A DNA stretch of 64,000 nucleotides. It comes from Paraescarpia echinospica. Lineage: Eukaryota; Annelida; Polychaeta; Sabellida; Siboglinidae. The notes beneath the pieces are model-generated. The model was not told where the DNA came from. It saw only the letters and a list, made by a program, of their open reading frames with translations, and did not search any database. The stretch lies in assembly GCA_020002185.1 (NCBI GenBank), contig CM034537.1:10250140-10314139 (forward strand), given 5' to 3'. Every line of letters begins with the position of its first letter. Within the stretch, counting starts at the first letter, position 1. Of the stretch, positions 33,490 through 45,700 are shown one piece after another. Position numbers and translations under genes: made by a program.

Positions 33490-35044
33490 GCTTTTATCTA
33501 CGTGTTTCCCGCCCTTTTAAGGTATGTGTCGATTTTATTTTTAAACATATTCACGCTACTAGCACCAACACAATCAGGAGATAATCTGTTCCATTCATTT
33601 ACAGTCCTTTGTGAGAATGAGAACTTTCTTATATCTAATCTACACTGCTCCTTTACTAATGTAACTTCATGTCCTCTAGTCCTTCTATTCTTCTTAACTG
33701 AGAAAAAATATTTCTATCAATATTTTCATAACCATTCAATATTTTAAACACTTCTATCTGATCTCCTCTCAATCTCCTGATCTATAGTGTTGTTAAACCA
33801 CATTTTAAGGCGTATTTCGTAACTAAGATCCCTCAGTTTTGGTATCATTTTATTTGCTCTCCTCTGCACTCTTTCTAGCATATATATGTCCTTCCTGCGA
33901 TATGGCCTCCACGCTTGAATACAATATTCTAAATGAGGCCTAACTATTGTTTTGTACAGTGGTATTATTAGCTCTTTGTCCTTATACGTAATGTTTCGCC
34001 TAATTAATCCAAATATTTAATTTCCCTTTGATGCTGCAATACGCACTGCTCTGAAACCTTCATATCAGCACTAATGGTTAGCCCTAAGTCCTTTTCTTTT
34101 ACAGAACCTCCCATTGTATATTGTACATCTTCGTCCCCATGTCCTGTTTGGAGGCATTTACATTTCCCAAAATTGAACAACATTTGCCATTTTTCAGACC
34201 ATTTTATCAATCTGTCAAGATCATCTTGTAAATGCTGTCTATCTTCATCACGTTTAATCCTTCTAAACAATTTTGTATCATCCGCAAATTTCAACACCTT
34301 GCTTGTTATAGCATCGACCAAATCGTTGATATATATTAAGAATAATATAGGTCCCAGTACTGATCCCTGTGGTACCCAACTCAAAACTGATTTCCAGTTT
34401 GAAGCCTCCCCATCAACTACTACACGTTGTCTTCTGTCAATCAGCCATTGTTCTATCCAGTTTATTATACCATTTCCTATGCCATGGGCCTTTAATTTCA
34501 GCAGTAATCTTAGATGTGGCACTTTGTAGAAAGCTTTTTGAAAATCTAAGTAGATGATATCTACTGGTGATCCGTCGTCTACCCACTTAGTGATGTCTTC
34601 CAAAAAACATAACATATTTGTTAAGCATGACCTCGCTTTTAGAAACCCATGTTGAGATGAGTTTATCAAGTTATGTTTAACAAGAAAATCCACCATGTGG
34701 TCTTTAATTAGTCTTTCTAATAATTTGCAAATCACTGACGTTAAACTCACTGTTTCTGGAACCTTTTTTTTAAGTAACGGTATAATGTTTGCTTCTTTCC
34801 ATTCTAAAGGAACCACTCCCTCTTCTAAAGACAAGTTGAAAATTGTAGCAAGCGGTATGCTAATTTGTTCTACAATTTCCAATAGTAGTTTGGGCGGAAT
34901 CCCATCCACTCCAGGTGATTTATTATCCTTCATAGCCCTTATTTTCATAGCTACCATTTCCGGGGTTACAATTAACTGTCCTAAATAGTCTGATTCTGCT
35001 CCCTTGAACTTAGCCTCTGGTAAACACTGAACTAAAATACTCAT
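33490..35044 (-). pseudogene. LINE reverse transcriptase (CR1-like)
   Basis: A 346-codon frame (34004-35044) has NKSPGVDGIPPKLLL, SSQHGFLKARSCLTNML, DIIYLDFQKAFYKVPH, WVPQGSVLGPILFLIYINDL and KFADDTKLF (catalytic Asp pair). C-terminal blocks continue in other frames to about 33490 (RRTRGHEVTLVKEQCRLD, KFSFSQRTVNEWNRL). The YLDFQKAF and FADDTK style fits CR1/Jockey-group LINEs. Frameshift near 34004 and a gap between endonuclease and RT. Confidence 0.85.
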
Positions 35045-35405
35045 TCAGGTCTTCTGCTATTAAGAATCCCTCTGATATTATATTTCCAGCATTATCTTCT
35101 AGAGAACCGACCTTATCCTGAACTTTCTGTTTGCTCCGAACATATGCATAAACACTCCTGCTGTCTTGTTTTATATTACAAGCTAAAAAAAATTCATAGC
35201 TTCTCTTCGAATTTCGAATTTCAGGTGTAGCTTGGTTTAGTGCTTCCTTATAAATGTTGTAGTCTTCGTTATTTCCAGTACGTCTATGATTTCCACATCG
35301 TTTGTTTGTACTTAATTTTTCTTATGGCTTCTTTCGATAAGTGTTTCTTTCTGGACCGTTTCCCTTGTTTTTTAAAGGAACAAATTTATCGACGATGCAC
35401 TTAAT

Positions 35406-36296
35406 TTAACTCTTTAAGGTATTCCAGCATTCTGTTGCTGAGTTATTCTTCAGTGTGTTGTTCCAGTCTATCTTTGCTAAATATTTCCTCATTTCCTTAT
35501 ATCTTCCTTTGTGGAAATTTCTCCTGAACTGCTTTTTATTATTTCTTTCTGATTTTACTTTGATGGTAAAATGTATCTGGTTGTGATCACTACTTCCCAG
35601 AGGCTCACATAATTTAACATTGTCAACTAATTCATTCTGTGAGGACAAAACTAAGTCTAACACATTCTCTCCCCTGGTTGGTTCTAGCACATGTTGAGAA
35701 AGGAAACTATCTTGTACTAAAACTAAAAACTTGTGGTCCTCACTACCCATACTCTGTAGAGATTTCCATTTTATATGCCCATGGTTCAAATCCCCCATAA
35801 TAACACAGTCCTGTTTGCTCACTTCCCTTATAGCGTTTTGTATTTTTTCATTCTCTTCTATGCTTATGTTTGGACTTCGATAAACTAACCCCACCGTTAA
35901 CGTTGAGTTTCCTGTAACTATGTTACACCAAACAGCTTCTTCGCAATCTGCTTCTCTTTCTAATTTTATTTCATAAGCCTGGATAGATTCTTTAACATAT
36001 AAAATAACTCCACTTCCCCTTCTTCCTATTCTATATTTCCTGAAAATTACATAGTCTGTTAGTCCCAATTCGGCATCTGGTATATCAGTGGTGGCCCATG
36101 ATTCGGTTATTCCTATTACGTGAAGGTCAATAACTTCTACCATAATGTTTAGTCACTTCTTTTGTTTACTATGCTCGTCACATTTAAACAAACGCATTTG
36201 TATCCTGATTCAGAACAGTTTTCCAGGCTGTTCTTTGCTGATTTATTTGTGTTGTTTTTATCTTTGCCTCCAGTTTCGGGCTTCTCTGTGAATCCC
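35406..36296 (-). pseudogene. LINE APE-type endonuclease
   Basis: A 245-codon frame with VIGITESWA (catalytic Glu), VGLVYRSPN, CVIMGDLNHGHIKW (Asp/Asn pair) and PLGSSDHNQIHF (SDH catalytic end). An upstream frame to about 36296 supplies CVCLNVTSIVNKRS, the usual N-terminal block. Would nick target DNA for target-primed reverse transcription. Confidence 0.85.
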
Positions 36297-36302
36297 CCCT
36301 GC

Positions 36303-36333
<31 letters not shown>

Positions 36334-36336
<3 letters not shown>

Positions 36337-37252
36337 TAGCAACACGTGCACAAATTGTTGCTATTTGTTCAGCGTAAATTGGAAAAGAGAAACCCTGTTT
36401 GCAGACAATACTGTCGTTTCATGTGACTGATGCGGGTTTCGCCAGTACAAACATAAATTACAACAGCGACTACTGCACCAATTTGATACATAGCCACCAT
36501 CGACGCTCCCTTGTGATCTCAATGTCATAATCTAGCTGGTTAACAAAGCCATCGCGTACATCGCGAACATCATCAATAGCGGGACAGCCACTATACCTCA
36601 TTCAGCTTCAGATTGCTAAGTTGCGCCGGGGGCAATTAGTCCTGTGTAAACAACAGCCACCTTTACAATCACGTCAGCAAAACAGCGAAGGCGAAACTAG
36701 CCTAGTAGTGAAACTACACAAAGGACAGAACTTTGTTATAGGACGTTTTTTCGTTTTTATCCTAAAATCATTTGATGCAGTATAAACGTTGTACATGTCT
36801 TATAAATGATTGGACATTTTTCATTAACCTATTGTTGTTGTTCAAATAAAATGTTTCTGAAGGAAACCTTTGTGTATACAACAGAGGGCCGTTTTCGTAT
36901 TGACGTGTTCCTCTTCGGAAGTATCCGAGCTCACTATTCGGGGATTTGAGTGACACCACGACGATTTATGAAAACATTGAACTGTTGAATTCAGAAGTTG
37001 TTTCTGTTCCATAAAACATATTTGGCCGGTCAGTAAGTTATAATTGATATAGTCTGTACTGTTGTACTGTATAACATGATTTTTATATTAATAACGAATG
37101 GAATATATCCCTTTATCTGTGAAGTCTGCTTACATTTTATTGTATGCGTGAGAGTTTGTGTGTGTGTGTGCGTGCGTGCGTGCATGCGTGCATGCGGGCG
37201 TGTGCGTGCGTGTCTGTATGTGTGTGCAAGTGTGTATGTATGTATGTATGTA
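36334..37252. repeat. Duplicated unit, copy B, right part
   Basis: Matches 29576-30535 with a 13-16 bp insertion (CCTTTGTGTATAC) and a shorter terminal GTGC/GTAT tract. Preceded by a TA run (36306-36332). Confidence 0.9.
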
Positions 37253-37481
37253 TTTTAGGAAAATGGGTTAACTGGGCTCAAGTATCCTCTGTTAAGGATT
37301 TGGAACATGAACGAAGACCGCAATGCACTGGCAACGGAGTATAGGTGGCTAAACCCAGACATCTGATAAAATCAGTTTAATCCTTTCGGGTAGATGGTCT
37401 TCTCTACAAAACAATTTTTGTAAATTAAACCTAAAAAAGAAAAACATGTGTGATTAATGGTACATTGGTCTACAATGGAGA

Positions 37482-38105
37482 TAGTATAGCGGCTAAGGGA
37501 TATGATTGTGCACTTTTTGACAAAAGCATGAACAATGGTACACAAGTTGTTTATGATGTATATATTCATATAAAGCTAGGTATCCATCGCCATCGACATG
37601 GTATCTAGCCGCCATCTTGATTTAAAAAATGGCCGCCATAGAAATCCATTACAGAAGGTTCTCGGCATCTAAGCAACATAGAAACATGTTCTTGGCATTT
37701 AAACCATCATTTTCAGGGTCAAGAATTTCATTTCTGCCACAGGCCGTATCCTCAGATGACCGCCATAATGGAATTCAAGATGGCCGCCATGGAAATTTAT
37801 TAACCATGTCGCTCAACTTCTAAGCAACATAAAAACATGTTCTTGGTGTCTAAACCATCATTTTCAGGGTCAAGGAATCCATTTCTACCACATGCCATAT
37901 CCTCAGATGACCGCCATATTGAAATTCAAGATGGCCACCATGGAGATCTATTAATTTAGTTTGTCAGCTTCTAAGCAACATAGAAACATTACTTTGTGTG
38001 TGTCTAAACCAACATTGTCAGGTATGTGGCAGGAATTAATCCCTGTCACATACTGTATCCTCCGATGACTAGGAAAATAATAAAATTCAAGATGGCCGGC
38101 ATATA
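37482..38105. repeat. E2 left TIR, ~624 bp, subrepeated
   Basis: Inverted match to 40700-41155. After a unique tip (TAGTATAGCGGCTAAGG...GTGCACTTTTTGACAAAAGC) it consists of about three ~165 bp tandem subrepeats. Each holds TCTAAGCAACATAGAAACAT, TTTTCAGGGTCAAG, TATCCTCAGATGACCGCCAT and AAGATGGCCGCCAT. It has roughly one more subrepeat than the right TIR. Confidence 0.9.
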
Positions 38106-38250
38106 AAATTCAGTGTGTCTAGTTAGTTTGATACCTATGTGACATACGTATGGTATGGCCTAGAAATTCTGTTTGGGTAGTTTTACCATTACGATACTAA
38201 TTCTATAAGCGACAATTTGTTTACTGTTGCTGTAATATTATGGTAGCATA

Positions 38251-40507
38251 TTGGAAGTATGCGATATTAACATCAAGCACTGTGCCTCCCGGCGAGTAGC
38301 CATGGAAGAAGTCCTAAGCTATAATGGACGGTTGGTTTACGAATGGTGTGCTCTGCAGAGCGTAGAACAACCACCGTTCAAATACTGGGCAACAACTTTG
38401 CAACTAGACCTGATTGTGCTACAGTTTGTGCGATCGATCCGGGAGAAAAACTTCAAGATGTATGTCCAATGCTTGCTGCAAATCGTGCCCTGGCTCTTCG
38501 CTCTCGATCACACAAATTACAGTAGATGGCTCCCGGTCCACATCAGCGATATGGTTAACCTACACACAACACATCCTGCGGTGTAGGAGCAATTTGTGGA
38601 TGGACACTTTGTCGTGCAGAAAACACAGCACATGTTTTCAGCAATGGCAATCGACCAATGTCATGAACAAGTGAATGAACTCATAAAGGGTGCCGGCGAT
38701 GCTGTCGGCTTGACAGAAAATCCGCACGCACTGTAAAGATGGATTGTGGCAGGACCAGATGTATATTGAGTCGTGCTCGAGTTCGAAGATAGTTTTAAAA
38801 CTACCAATGAACAATTATCTACAAAACATCACGAAGAACACGCTGGCGTTCAGAAAACCTTTGCCAAAGAAGTGTCGACGATTGTGTCAACAATCGAAGA
38901 CATGGGCAACCCATTCCTTGAAGATAGCGGTGATATGCTGACACTTGATACAAAGGTCGTCATGAACAAAGACGTGGTGCAAACAGTCTACACAGCTGAG
39001 GATATCTGGAAAAGACAATACAAAAGCTAGGTGGAGGACAGATTAAAAGGCACACCTAACAAACCACTCAGTGATATTATCTCGAAAAACAAATTGCCTC
39101 TCTTTAGTACGCCTCGTGCAAAGCAGACATCAAGTATCAAAGAGCAATTTGCATCACTGAAGACAAACTGCAGTCTGTTTGCAAGGCTCTACATAGTTTG
39201 CTAGAACAGACAAGGAGACCTGGACCGTTTCTTTCAAATCGAAAATCTGACTTACTGGAATGCCTAACAAAATTTGATTCCTTATCAGAGAATGCTCCAG
39301 ATGTCGATGCAAAGGTTTAGGATGATGCTGCCATCATACACAATGCTCAGACCAGGGGCTAGTCGGACATTTGATGATTATGCTCAGCAAATATATATTC
39401 CATATATTACCTCCCTGCTAGCAACTGTCAGTAGGGTCGTATGCGATAGATATTTTGCTGACAGTCTCAAACAATCAACAAGGGAACGCCGAGTGCATAA
39501 CCGAACAACTCAATGGCAGAGAGATCTTGCAGGAACCCGCTATTCCAGCAAACTTGGAGAGTTTCCTGAGGGTTGAGCAGAACAAAGATGAGCTATTTCG
39601 TTATTTGTCAGAATGTATCAGGTCATACGATGCCGGTGGAAAGACACTCATCAGCACAAAAGATGACACACTTGTGACCGCAAACCAGAATGACATTGCA
39701 GTCACAGAATACCTTCAGTCGTGCACACACGAGGAGGCGGACACGCGCACGTTACTCCATGTGGCACATTGCGTGAAACAAGGACTTTACAAAGTGGCCA
39801 TCCGGACAGTGGATGCAGATGAGGTTGTCTTGGCGGTAGGCCATTTCCATGCTCTTGGGATTGATGAACTGTGGGTCAACTTCGGCGTTGGTACTCACGT
39901 TCTTCATATTGCAATTCATGCTATTGCAAACAAATTAGGTGTGTTGAAATCTAGAACATTAATGCTGTTCCATGCCCTGGGCGAGTGTGACACTGTCTCC
40001 TGCTTACTCGGCCGAGGGAAGAAGTCGGCATGGTTGGCATGGACGGCATGTCCGTCTGTAACAGATGCCTTCCTCACACTCTCATCACAACCGGAAGAAG
40101 TCGACCCACCTACTCTAGATGAGATCGAAAGGTTATCGTCGTCATGTACAGCACTACGCGTACACTTAGTAAGGTGGACTAGGCAAGAAAGCACCTCTTC
40201 GCTCAGGGATCCCGTACCGTTGAGAATGTCCCGCCTACCAAAGCTGCATTGTTCCAGCATGTCAGATGGGCTGTGTACCAGGCCGGATATGTGTGGTCAC
40301 AAGCCAATTCCTGGACACTGGGGTTGGAGTCCAAGTGACACAGGATGGAAACCATTCTGGACTGACCTACCAGAGGCATCAATGTCTTGCTATGAGCTAG
40401 TGCACTGTGGGTGCAAGAAGGGGTGTAGACGCAAGTGTAAATGTCAGTCGTCTAGTCTGCAATGCACCGAGCTGTGTAGCTGCAGTGGCGCATGCGGCGA
40501 CCCTTGA
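38251..40507 (+). pseudogene. E2 gene: transposase region, FEN/XPG-like nuclease, Cys-rich tail
   Basis: One frame (38251 to ~39490) has in-frame stops at 38584, 38734, 38767, 39028, 39202 and 39265, then a shift to a second frame that is open to TGA at 40505. Transposase-like blocks: VPWLFALDHTNYSRWLPVHI, FVVQKTQHMFSAMAIDQCHEQ, GLTENP, RWIVAGP. Then NKLPLFSTPRAKQ, TFDDYAQQIYIPYI and DRYFADSLKQSTRE (XPG-N-like). Then THEEADTR, RTVDADEVVLAVGHF, FHALGECDTVSCLLGRGKKSAW, matching the XPG-I plus hairpin layout. The C-terminus has GWSPSDTGWKPFW and an eight-plus Cys cluster CGCKKGC..KCKC...C...CSCSGAC. The N-terminal part present in E1 (DQQLY, AFGG blocks) is missing, so the gene was also shortened internally. 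Confidence 0.75.
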
Positions 40508-40699
40508 CATCTCTCACTATACGATAGCTTATACTGCGTTCGGTGAATAAAATGTGACTGTTATTTTAACATGTGTATGAGAGTCATGGTCATAATTTAA
40601 TAGCCATATCCATGGCACAATTCTAGATTAATTAATGTTTTGTAATGAGTACCTAGCTAGTAGTCCCAGTTAGATGAATTAAAATAAAATATAAGAACT

Positions 40700-41155
40700 T
40701 GTATGTCGGCCATTTTGAATGCTAATATGGCAGTCATCTGAGGATACAGCATGTGGCGAAAATGGATTTCTTGACCCTGAAAATGAACAAGTTTCTATGT
40801 TGCTTAGAAGTTGAGCGACTTGGTTAATACATTTTCATGGCAGCCATCTTGAATTCCAATATGGCGGTCATCTAAGGATACGGAATATGGCAGAAATTAA
40901 TTCCTTGACCCTAAAAATTATGGTTTATACACCAAGACCGTGTTTCTATGTTGCTTAGATGCCAAGAAACTTGGGTAATGGATTTCCATGGCGGCCATTT
41001 ACAAAATCAAAATGGCGGCTAGATACCATGTCGATGGCGATGGGTACCAAGCTTTACATGAATATATATATCATAAACTACATGTGTGCCAATGTTCATG
41101 CTTTTGTCAAAAAGTGCACAATTCGTTAAATGTGTGGCTCTTAGCCGCTGTACTA
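40700..41155. repeat. E2 right TIR, ~456 bp, subrepeated
   Basis: Inverted partner of the left TIR. Its tip on minus reads TAGTACAGCGGCTAAGAGCC and includes an extra ~13 bp before GTGCACTTTTTGAC compared with the left. Confidence 0.9.
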
Positions 41156-41158
41156 AGA

Positions 41159-41819
41159 CGAGCATGCGTGATTATCCAGTCATGGCACAGGGTTGCATTC
41201 AGCCGTTACATTCCCATGCCACTGAACATTAAACAATGACCAATTGGACAATGCTCAAGATAGTATTCGGGGGTTACCCTCCTCTGTTCTGTTAAATAAC
41301 GTAGATGAATACATTGCTTTTTAAACATACATATACAATCACAGAGGGTTCGCTACAAGATAGAACAAGTATTTGCGACACGATGCTATTCATCTGAATC
41401 AGATGGGGACGATGCTGTATTTAAAAAAACCATACGGTGGCCGTACGAAGTATGCGCTGAAATTAAAGTAAACACGGGATTGCGAAGTTGTGGTGCCGTC
41501 CACAGAACCGCTACTGCTGACCACCCCACACCTCCACAAACACGTGTCTTGTTATTAATAATTAATACATAGGTATTCAGTAATTATTTCGGACGGTAAA
41601 CCTATAAAAACAAAATAAGCCATTAAATTGTGCATGGAATATATCTAACCTATCATAGTTGTACAGGAGACGGAAACATGTGAAGCCGTACGAGCCAGCA
41701 CTGCTGCAACCCGACTACCCCACATGCAGCCTAATCCCCCTAACAACTACACAATTGCACTAACACTACGACGTCTCACAGTGTCCTAAGCGATAAGGTC
41801 ATTGTTCTGTAGAAGTCCA
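41159..41819. other. No recognisable feature
   Basis: Unique sequence between E2 and the Penelope-like fragment. Two loosely similar segments mention CAGCACTGCTGC/GAACCGCTACTGC followed by CCCCACA; nothing further recognised. Confidence 0.4.
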
Positions 41820-41823
41820 TTGT

Positions 41824-42021
41824 TCATTGTAATTTGGTGGCCACCAGCAGATCTTTCAGATTCTTGTTCTTTGAGAATGCTGTTATAAATATCGGCGTGT
41901 ATATTTCTGGATACGCGGTTTGTAGCAGTTTATAGGTGGCTTTAGCCAGTTTAGCAATTGTTCGTCCCTGGTGGGAGAAGCGATTCACAAAAGGTATAAT
42001 ATCAAGAGTCATCTCTAACAT
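41824..42021 (-). pseudogene. Penelope-like element fragment, linker-like segment
   Basis: 65 residues with IPFVNRFSHQGRTIAKLAK and FSKNKNLKDLLVATKL. The NLKDLLV motif resembles the segment that in Penelope-like elements normally lies between RT and the GIY-YIG domain, yet here it follows the GIY-YIG domain (42002-42409) on the same strand. It may belong to a second, tandem copy or to a lineage with a different order. Confidence 0.5.
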
Positions 42022-42409
42022 TCAGTCCCCCTGGCTGCGTAGTTTTAAGTCTTGTAATCCATTTTGATTCACAATTTCGTCTGTAAATGGTTTCCAGTGA
42101 GGCGACGTCAGAAAATGGCCCTGATTCCAAGATTGTAATACGCAAATCGGATATTGAGTGACCGGCTCCGTTAAAATGCGTGTCGTTGTGGTGTCGTATG
42201 TCCGATCTGTGATTTTTTAGACGTGTTCGGAGTTGATTGTCAGTCTCGCCCACGTATCTTGTGGGGCAGGCGTTGCAGGTAATTAGGTAAACCACGCTGG
42301 GTGTACCGCAATTGTTGATTTTGCCCTGTGGTGGCCTCGTTGTGTTGTTAATAGGTGTGAAGTCTACAAATACCGTACAGGCTAGACACCTTTTCACCTG
42401 ACATTTCAC
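42002..42409 (-). pseudogene. GIY-YIG endonuclease of a Penelope-like element
   Basis: 135 residues. A Cys pair (CQVKRCLAC), then VVYLITCNACPTRYVGET (GIY...YIG in degenerate form), LRTRLKNHRSDI (conserved Arg/His) and ESKWITRLKTTQPGGLNVRDDS at the end, the usual Penelope-type C-terminus. This domain nicks DNA for retrotransposition. RT itself is absent: upstream (42434-42590) only short broken frames precede a microsatellite. Confidence 0.8.
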
Positions 42410-42594
42410 GGCCTGTCCTCTAGGGTACTGCTTTTAATGTGCCTTTAAAACGCGATGTATAATTCCTTTGCCCCAGGCTGTGAAAAAAGGTTTGTACGGC
42501 TCCCCCAAAGTCTGATTTATTGTTGCAAATCCTGTGAAATCGTAATAGTTGCGACTTGAGGATACCAGAGAAGGTATGTTTCGGGTGGAACGAG

Positions 42595-42722
42595 TGCGTA
42601 TGCGCATATGTGGGTATGTGCGTATGTGCTTATGTGCGTATGTGCGTATGTTCGTATGTGCGTATGTGCGTATGTGCGTATGCGCGCATGCGCGTATGCA
42701 CGTATGCACGTATGTATGTATA
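42595..42722. repeat. GTAT/GTGC microsatellite
   Basis: CGTATGTG units with drift to CGTATGCA. Truncation point of the Penelope-like fragment. Confidence 0.9.
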
Positions 42723-45700
42723 AATTGTATTTGCCGTCGCTGTAGATATGTCGTACCACAATTTAGACATCTTAGTAAATAAAATGAAAATAAACACGTG
42801 TAGTGTAACTTTTAGATAACATTTATGTGTATCGATGCATTCGTCAATATTGTTTCAGCTTTAGGGAAGACACACATCAATTGCTGTTTCCTGATTACCA
42901 ACATTGCGCTAACCAATTGTGTTTATAGAACTACTATGGTTGAATGATCTAACCTGTCACAGTTGATTAACGCGTTGCCAATCACATCCCCTTAGTAGTT
43001 CACACGCACTGTTTTCACATTACTCTTTTCCTAAAACTAATGGTAAAACTTACGCTCGCAATATGGAACATAAACTGTTTATAGATACGCATAAAATGGT
43101 ATAGCATTTGTATTGTTGACCATACATCCATTATATTTATCTATGGATATCAACTTCGCCGTTCTACTGGAATATTACGTTTGACGCTTAATGTAATAAA
43201 CGTGATATTAACAGTCAAATTGTATTACACAGGTGAGGTTCATTGAAACCTTTAGGTTGTCAATATGCTATACTATATGTTGTTTATACTATGTAAAATG
43301 AGTGTGATATAAAATACTACCCTACCATGTTTTTTCCTTTGAATAGTCGCACTATTTAACTTTTCAAACACTTCTACTTAATTGAAACATATGAAACATA
43401 TATGTGGCGGTCGTAATTGTTATGGCATATTATGTTCAGTACCGGTTGTGTATTGTATAGCGACTACGCAAATTACTTGGTTGTTTTAATAATTGTCCAC
43501 ATCCTAGGTATTTATCAGGGGATCTAAGATAGGATTCTTATTGGCGGATATGTTCAATCGCTCTCACGATTCAGTTCATTCGTTTCTCCACCATTGTATT
43601 TCACGCTTTCTTCACAATTCATTCTGTCCAAAAACGGATTTAAACAGACAATTGGCAAATTAAAAACAGGACAATCATATAGTACAGTTCCGTAGGCTTA
43701 TATTTGTCATCCAAACGTTAGTGGGCATCGGCCGATCAAAGACGAAGGTGAAGATAACTGACGTCATAACACCGACCATGATCTACAGCCTTAGCCTCAC
43801 CCTGCTTATCAATACGCGATAACTGCTACGTCTAAATCAAAATATATTAACTTCGTGCAAACAGCGTTCTTTGGTATAATTGAGATCAGAAACGTTTCAT
43901 TGTCACAAGTCACAGCCATGTGAAACGTCCACCAAAGAATAACAAAACGCGCATCGCAGATCCGCGGGGTGTCAACAAGTAATCAAACTTCTGTAGTTTG
44001 TCGTAAGATGCGTATGATATTGATTGAACTGGTGGAGATGAATGTAATGGTAGGCCACCACATTGTGGTCTGAAATAGTCGATATTGAATCAAATTCCGT
44101 GTAAAAGTGTTCACTGTGGCTTGTTTCAGTTTGCAGTGGTCTGCGATATTGGTGAACTGAAATAATGGGTATCGGGAGTCTGGAGGTCGCGGACCAGCAG
44201 CGATCCTCTGTGTGCTTGTTTCAAAGTGTCACTGGGCGAGCGGCGGCCGTTGAACTGTTGGTGACCTTGGCTGTAGGACAGTGGCTTCATCCACACCCGT
44301 CATCCTGCGGCTGTCAACGAGAACACACGAATTGGTATTAATACTATTGTCACCGAGTGGTGCAGTTACAGCAGTCGCAAGAGACCAATAAGCTACACTA
44401 ACAACAGATGAAGGAGACGACATTGACGACAACATCGATGATGGTGGAAACAATGACTCTTTATCACCATCATTGATGGTAATAAAGAGCATGTTGCCAT
44501 TGCTATAGTTGTAATTATGGTTAGGTTAGTGGCGATTACGAAAATACAACTACTACGACGAATACAATGATACTACGGTGATAATTTACATAACATATAA
44601 ACTAGATAAAAACAAATAAGTTATAAGTAAACAATTCATGTGACCCGTATATTGTTAGTAGAGTCGTACGGATGTTTAAAAAAGTCATCTAACGTTTGAT
44701 TTTGTAAGTTGTATTTAAAGGTTATATTTGGTTTAGAAGGAATGCTTTTTAATGTTGTTTTATGAAGTTGCAGTGTTGCTTTCTACCGGTCGACGTTTAA
44801 GTGAGTCAAGGCGTTTCGACCGCACTCCTCAAACACCACAACATGCTGCGATTGATATAGGTACTCGGGGTACTAAAAACTGTTGCTACACGAAGACGAC
44901 TATGCAATATCTTTTTACAACTTCCGATATGTTGAGGTTGTATCGGTAAACATTTACATGAATGGTGCGCCATGAATGCTTCGGATCTTAAATACTGACT
45001 AGATGGGAACGCTTTTTAGATATTGAACGATATAATATATCCCAAGCTTGGTGCATATTACTTCTTCAGCCGTAAACCAAAGGTAACACGAATCTACGTA
45101 TCATGGCGTTTCGTTTATATTTTACAACAGATTAACAACAACTAAGTGTAGGTTGATCACTGAATCGGCACCCAGCATGAACCAGGTAGTAGGAGGATAT
45201 ATCCAGATATAATCACGGTAACACTATTTCATACGATCTGCTGTTGCATTAAACATTGACGGTAAGAACAGGTATGCAGATTTGTGATTCTGTTAACACT
45301 TAAGAGTTATAACACTGGAACATATTTGTATGTGATGCAGTCGATGCATCCATTCGTCACAGACTACTGTCGCCATTTGTCGGTTTGTTCCACTATCTAT
45401 CTGGTAGGTGATAAATATGCACTTCGTCACATATAAATATGCAATACACGTTCGTGTTATTGCCGCATGCTGGGTAAGTGTAAAATAAGTGAACGCTTAA
45501 CATGTAACAACTATTTAGTTTTATTGTAAACAGTATACGTAGACATGGAGCGAAATGCGAACAGAACTAAATGTAAATGCTATAGCTTACGCCATGATGA
45601 TATGAACAATGTCATTTCTAGAATAACAGTATTTTGAAAACTGTACAACTGCCATTTCAATACGCGAAATAAAGATGTTATGATAGGTCGAATGGTAAGT

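Larger units (their letters stand above)
33361..36300 (-). mobile_element. CR1-like LINE inserted in copy B
   Basis: Minus-strand endonuclease (35406-36296) and reverse transcriptase (33490-35044) with a TA microsatellite tail at 33361-33405. It lies between the left and right halves of copy B. In copy A the corresponding junction holds about 13 bp (AGTGGTGTTAGGA) that are absent here, suggesting a small target deletion at insertion. No ORF1 remains; 5' truncated near 36300. Confidence 0.85.
37482..41155 (+). mobile_element. DNA transposon E2 (Academ-like), nearly complete
   Basis: A 3,674-bp element bounded by inverted TAGTA(T/C)AGCGGCTAAG tips, with AGA directly outside both ends (37479-37481 and 41156-41158). 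Long TIRs built of ~165 bp subrepeats flank one plus-strand gene (38251-40507) homologous in layout to E1. The size and 3-bp duplication agree with E1 (3.77 kb, ATT). Ends and duplication are seen; the Academ/AcademX placement is from memory of that superfamily carrying an XPG nuclease. Confidence 0.8.
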
